64,000 nt of DNA, taken from positions 1 through 64,000 of the forward strand of contig NZ_JAQYWB010000029.1 in the NCBI RefSeq assembly GCF_030145185.1, read 5' to 3'. Below, piece after piece: positions 63,050-64,000 of the stretch. The position numbers were made by a program, and so were the translations under genes. The DNA is from Desulfoluna sp. GTDB taxonomy: Bacteria; Desulfobacterota; Desulfobacteria; Desulfobacterales; Desulfolunaceae. The notes under the pieces were generated by a model. The model was not told where the DNA came from. It did not search any database and saw only the letters and a program-made list of their open reading frames with translations. Positions within the stretch are counted from its first letter, which is position 1; each line of letters starts with the position of its first letter.

Positions 63050-63532
63050 ATGAAAAAAGTATGGATGATCATGGGTGTTTTTCTTTTTATCACCGTGGCA
63101 ACGGGTCGTGCCCATGCAGACCTCGGCGCCTTTCTTGAGGATCTTAATCTCCAGGCCAAGGCAGACATGACAGGCTTCAGTCTCAGGCTGAGCCGTCAGT
63201 TCGAAGTCCCCTTGCAGAAAGTGGAGTCCATCATCAAAACCGTGGATTTTCCCGCAGACGCGTTCATGTGTCTTCAGCTGGGGGAAATGGCCGGCTCCCC
63301 GCCTGAACGGGCCGTCCATGCCTACAAAAGGAACCGGGAGAAAGGGTGGGGGGCTGCCGCCAGAGATCTCGGCATCAAACCCGGCTCGCAGGATTTTCAT
63401 GCTCTGAAACGCGGAGATTTTATGTTGAATGGTGAGGGAGAAGGGGTTTTCTCGGAAAAGAGACAAAAAGGGAAGAGTCAGGGCAAAGGTAAAAACAAGG
63501 GCAAAGGGAAGATCAAGGGCAGTCGAGATTGA
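63050..63532 (+). CDS. Secreted protein with Lys/Gly-rich tail
   Basis: This 160-residue protein has a signal peptide (VWMIMGVFLFITVATGRAHA), a folded part (about 21-130) with helices (FLEDLNLQAKADMTGFSLRL, QKVESIIKTVDFPADAF), and a basic repeat-like tail KGKSQGKGKNKGKGKIKG. It is not recognised. AAGGAG 7-8 bases upstream selects the ATG at 63050; the long in-frame extension upstream overlaps the acyl-CoA dehydrogenase gene. The tail may bind polyanions such as nucleic acid or cell-wall polymers, which is a guess. Confidence 0.75.
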   Translation: MKKVWMIMGVFLFITVATGRAHADLGAFLEDLNLQAKADMTGFSLRLSRQFEVPLQKVESIIKTVDFPADAFMCLQLGEMAGSPPERAVHAYKRNREKGWGAAARDLGIKPGSQDFHALKRGDFMLNGEGEGVFSEKRQKGKSQGKGKNKGKGKIKGSRD

Positions 63533-63579
63533 TTGGGGGACCGGGACCAGGGGACAAGAAGGCCTACCTTGCTTTCTGT

Positions 63580-63620
63580 ACCGGGATACCGGATTTTAAA
63601 GGCCGGGCACGGATCCCGGT
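63580..63620. terminator. Possible bidirectional hairpin between convergent genes
   Basis: ACCGGGAT (63580-63587) pairs with ATCCCGGT (63613-63620), an 8-base stem with a loop of 25 bases, in the gap between the secreted protein gene and the minus-strand gene at 63626. GTTTGTT follows on the plus strand, a weak T-run. Confidence 0.45.
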
Positions 63621-63625
63621 GTTTG

Positions 63626-64000
63626 TTATGCCACTTTTTTTGTCGGAGGCACGCTCTCGACCTCTTTAAAGGAGGCGTTCTCCGTGTCGATGTCCTGATA
63701 GCTCAGTTTAAATATTTTGACATGGATGATGAGGAGATAGGTGACCAGGACATAGGTGAGGAGCATCCGGATCGTCTGGCTCATGGGGATGGTGTTCTGC
63801 GTCCACAGGGCCATGAAGAAGTCGGCACTCATCAGAAAGGCAAAGAGCAGAAGAATGTTTTTTGCGCCGATTTTTACGGCAAAATAGGACGCGAGAAACA
63901 AGCCGGCGAGGGTCACGCCCGGCACCGCCGAATACCATAAAGAGAGCGGGACCGTGAAATAAACGACATTTAACAGGGTCCCCACTGCCGAGAGGGCTGC
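63626..64000 (-). CDS. Partial membrane protein (N-terminus off the window)
   Basis: The frame is open to the right edge, so the true start lies beyond 64000. The visible part has four hydrophobic segments (VVYFTVPLSLWYSAVPGVTL, GLFLASYFAVKI, ILLLFAFLMSADFFMALW and MLLTYVLVTYLLIIHVKIF) and a polar C-terminus of about 27 residues (LSYQDIDTENASFKEVESVP). No family was recognised. It ends close to the convergent secreted protein gene. Confidence 0.6.
   Translation of the reverse strand, partial: AALSAVGTLLNVVYFTVPLSLWYSAVPGVTLAGLFLASYFAVKIGAKNILLLFAFLMSADFFMALWTQNTIPMSQTIRMLLTYVLVTYLLIIHVKIFKLSYQDIDTENASFKEVESVPPTKKVA

Overview
The window looks like chromosome from a strictly anaerobic, energy-conserving Desulfobacterota bacterium, probably a Desulfobacterales sulfate reducer. 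This is inferred from gene content: a Tat-exported periplasmic [FeFe] hydrogenase with all three maturases, a selenocysteine formate dehydrogenase, a ferredoxin-linked 2-oxoglutarate oxidoreductase, Na+-Nqr and a NikKMLQO nickel importer. No sulfate-reduction gene, rRNA or tRNA was seen, so the assignment is provisional.

Layout: (1) 1-2.7 kb, an M48 peptidase and two YbjQ-family proteins, then a long regulatory gap. (2) 2.7-8.8 kb, the hydrogenase locus hydA-hydB-hydG-hydE-hydF, with hydF bracketed by two inverted copies of a palindromic repeat. (3) 8.8-15.8 kb (minus strand), an orphan small gene pair and a metal-uptake pair: a TonB-dependent receptor with an N-terminal NikL-like domain, and a 1061-residue lipoprotein with a ZinT-like domain. 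(4) 16-28 kb, a TruA paralogue, a YgjV protein, aconitase/citrate synthase, then two flavin oxidoreductases leading into korA-korB, a TCA-cycle and electron-transfer block. (5) 28-35 kb, housekeeping and sensory genes (dapF, TauE, trmO, a hybrid histidine kinase). (6) 35.5-39.1 kb, nikKMLQO. (7) 39-48.6 kb, a DHH phosphoesterase and apbE, followed by nqrABCDEF. (8) 48.8-52.2 kb, a ModE-like regulator and the selenocysteine fdhA. (9) 52.6-64 kb, thioesterase, YceI/ferric-reductase-like operon, small membrane and hypothetical proteins, a PACE exporter with a divergent LysR regulator, and an acyl-CoA dehydrogenase fused to rubredoxin.

The genes fit together as follows. Hydrogenase and formate dehydrogenase feed low-potential electrons. 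Kor with the GltD-like oxidoreductases links the TCA cycle to ferredoxin. Nqr, flavinylated by the adjacent ApbE, turns NADH oxidation into a sodium gradient. Nickel uptake supplies nickel enzymes elsewhere in the genome, since the [FeFe] hydrogenase needs no nickel. The NikL-like receptor and ZinT-like lipoprotein may form an outer-membrane step for nickel or zinc.

Two dispersed repeat families are scattered between genes. Family 1 has CGGATATTTCA-type inverted ends. Family 2 has GTAACTATTCAG inverted ends and a GCGAATGCG/CGCATTCGC hairpin core. The observations most worth pursuing are the NikL-TonB receptor with its ZinT lipoprotein and leader, the RnfC-like iron-sulfur tail on NqrA, the repeat families inside operons, the acyl-CoA dehydrogenase-rubredoxin fusion and a receiver domain with Glu in place of Asp.
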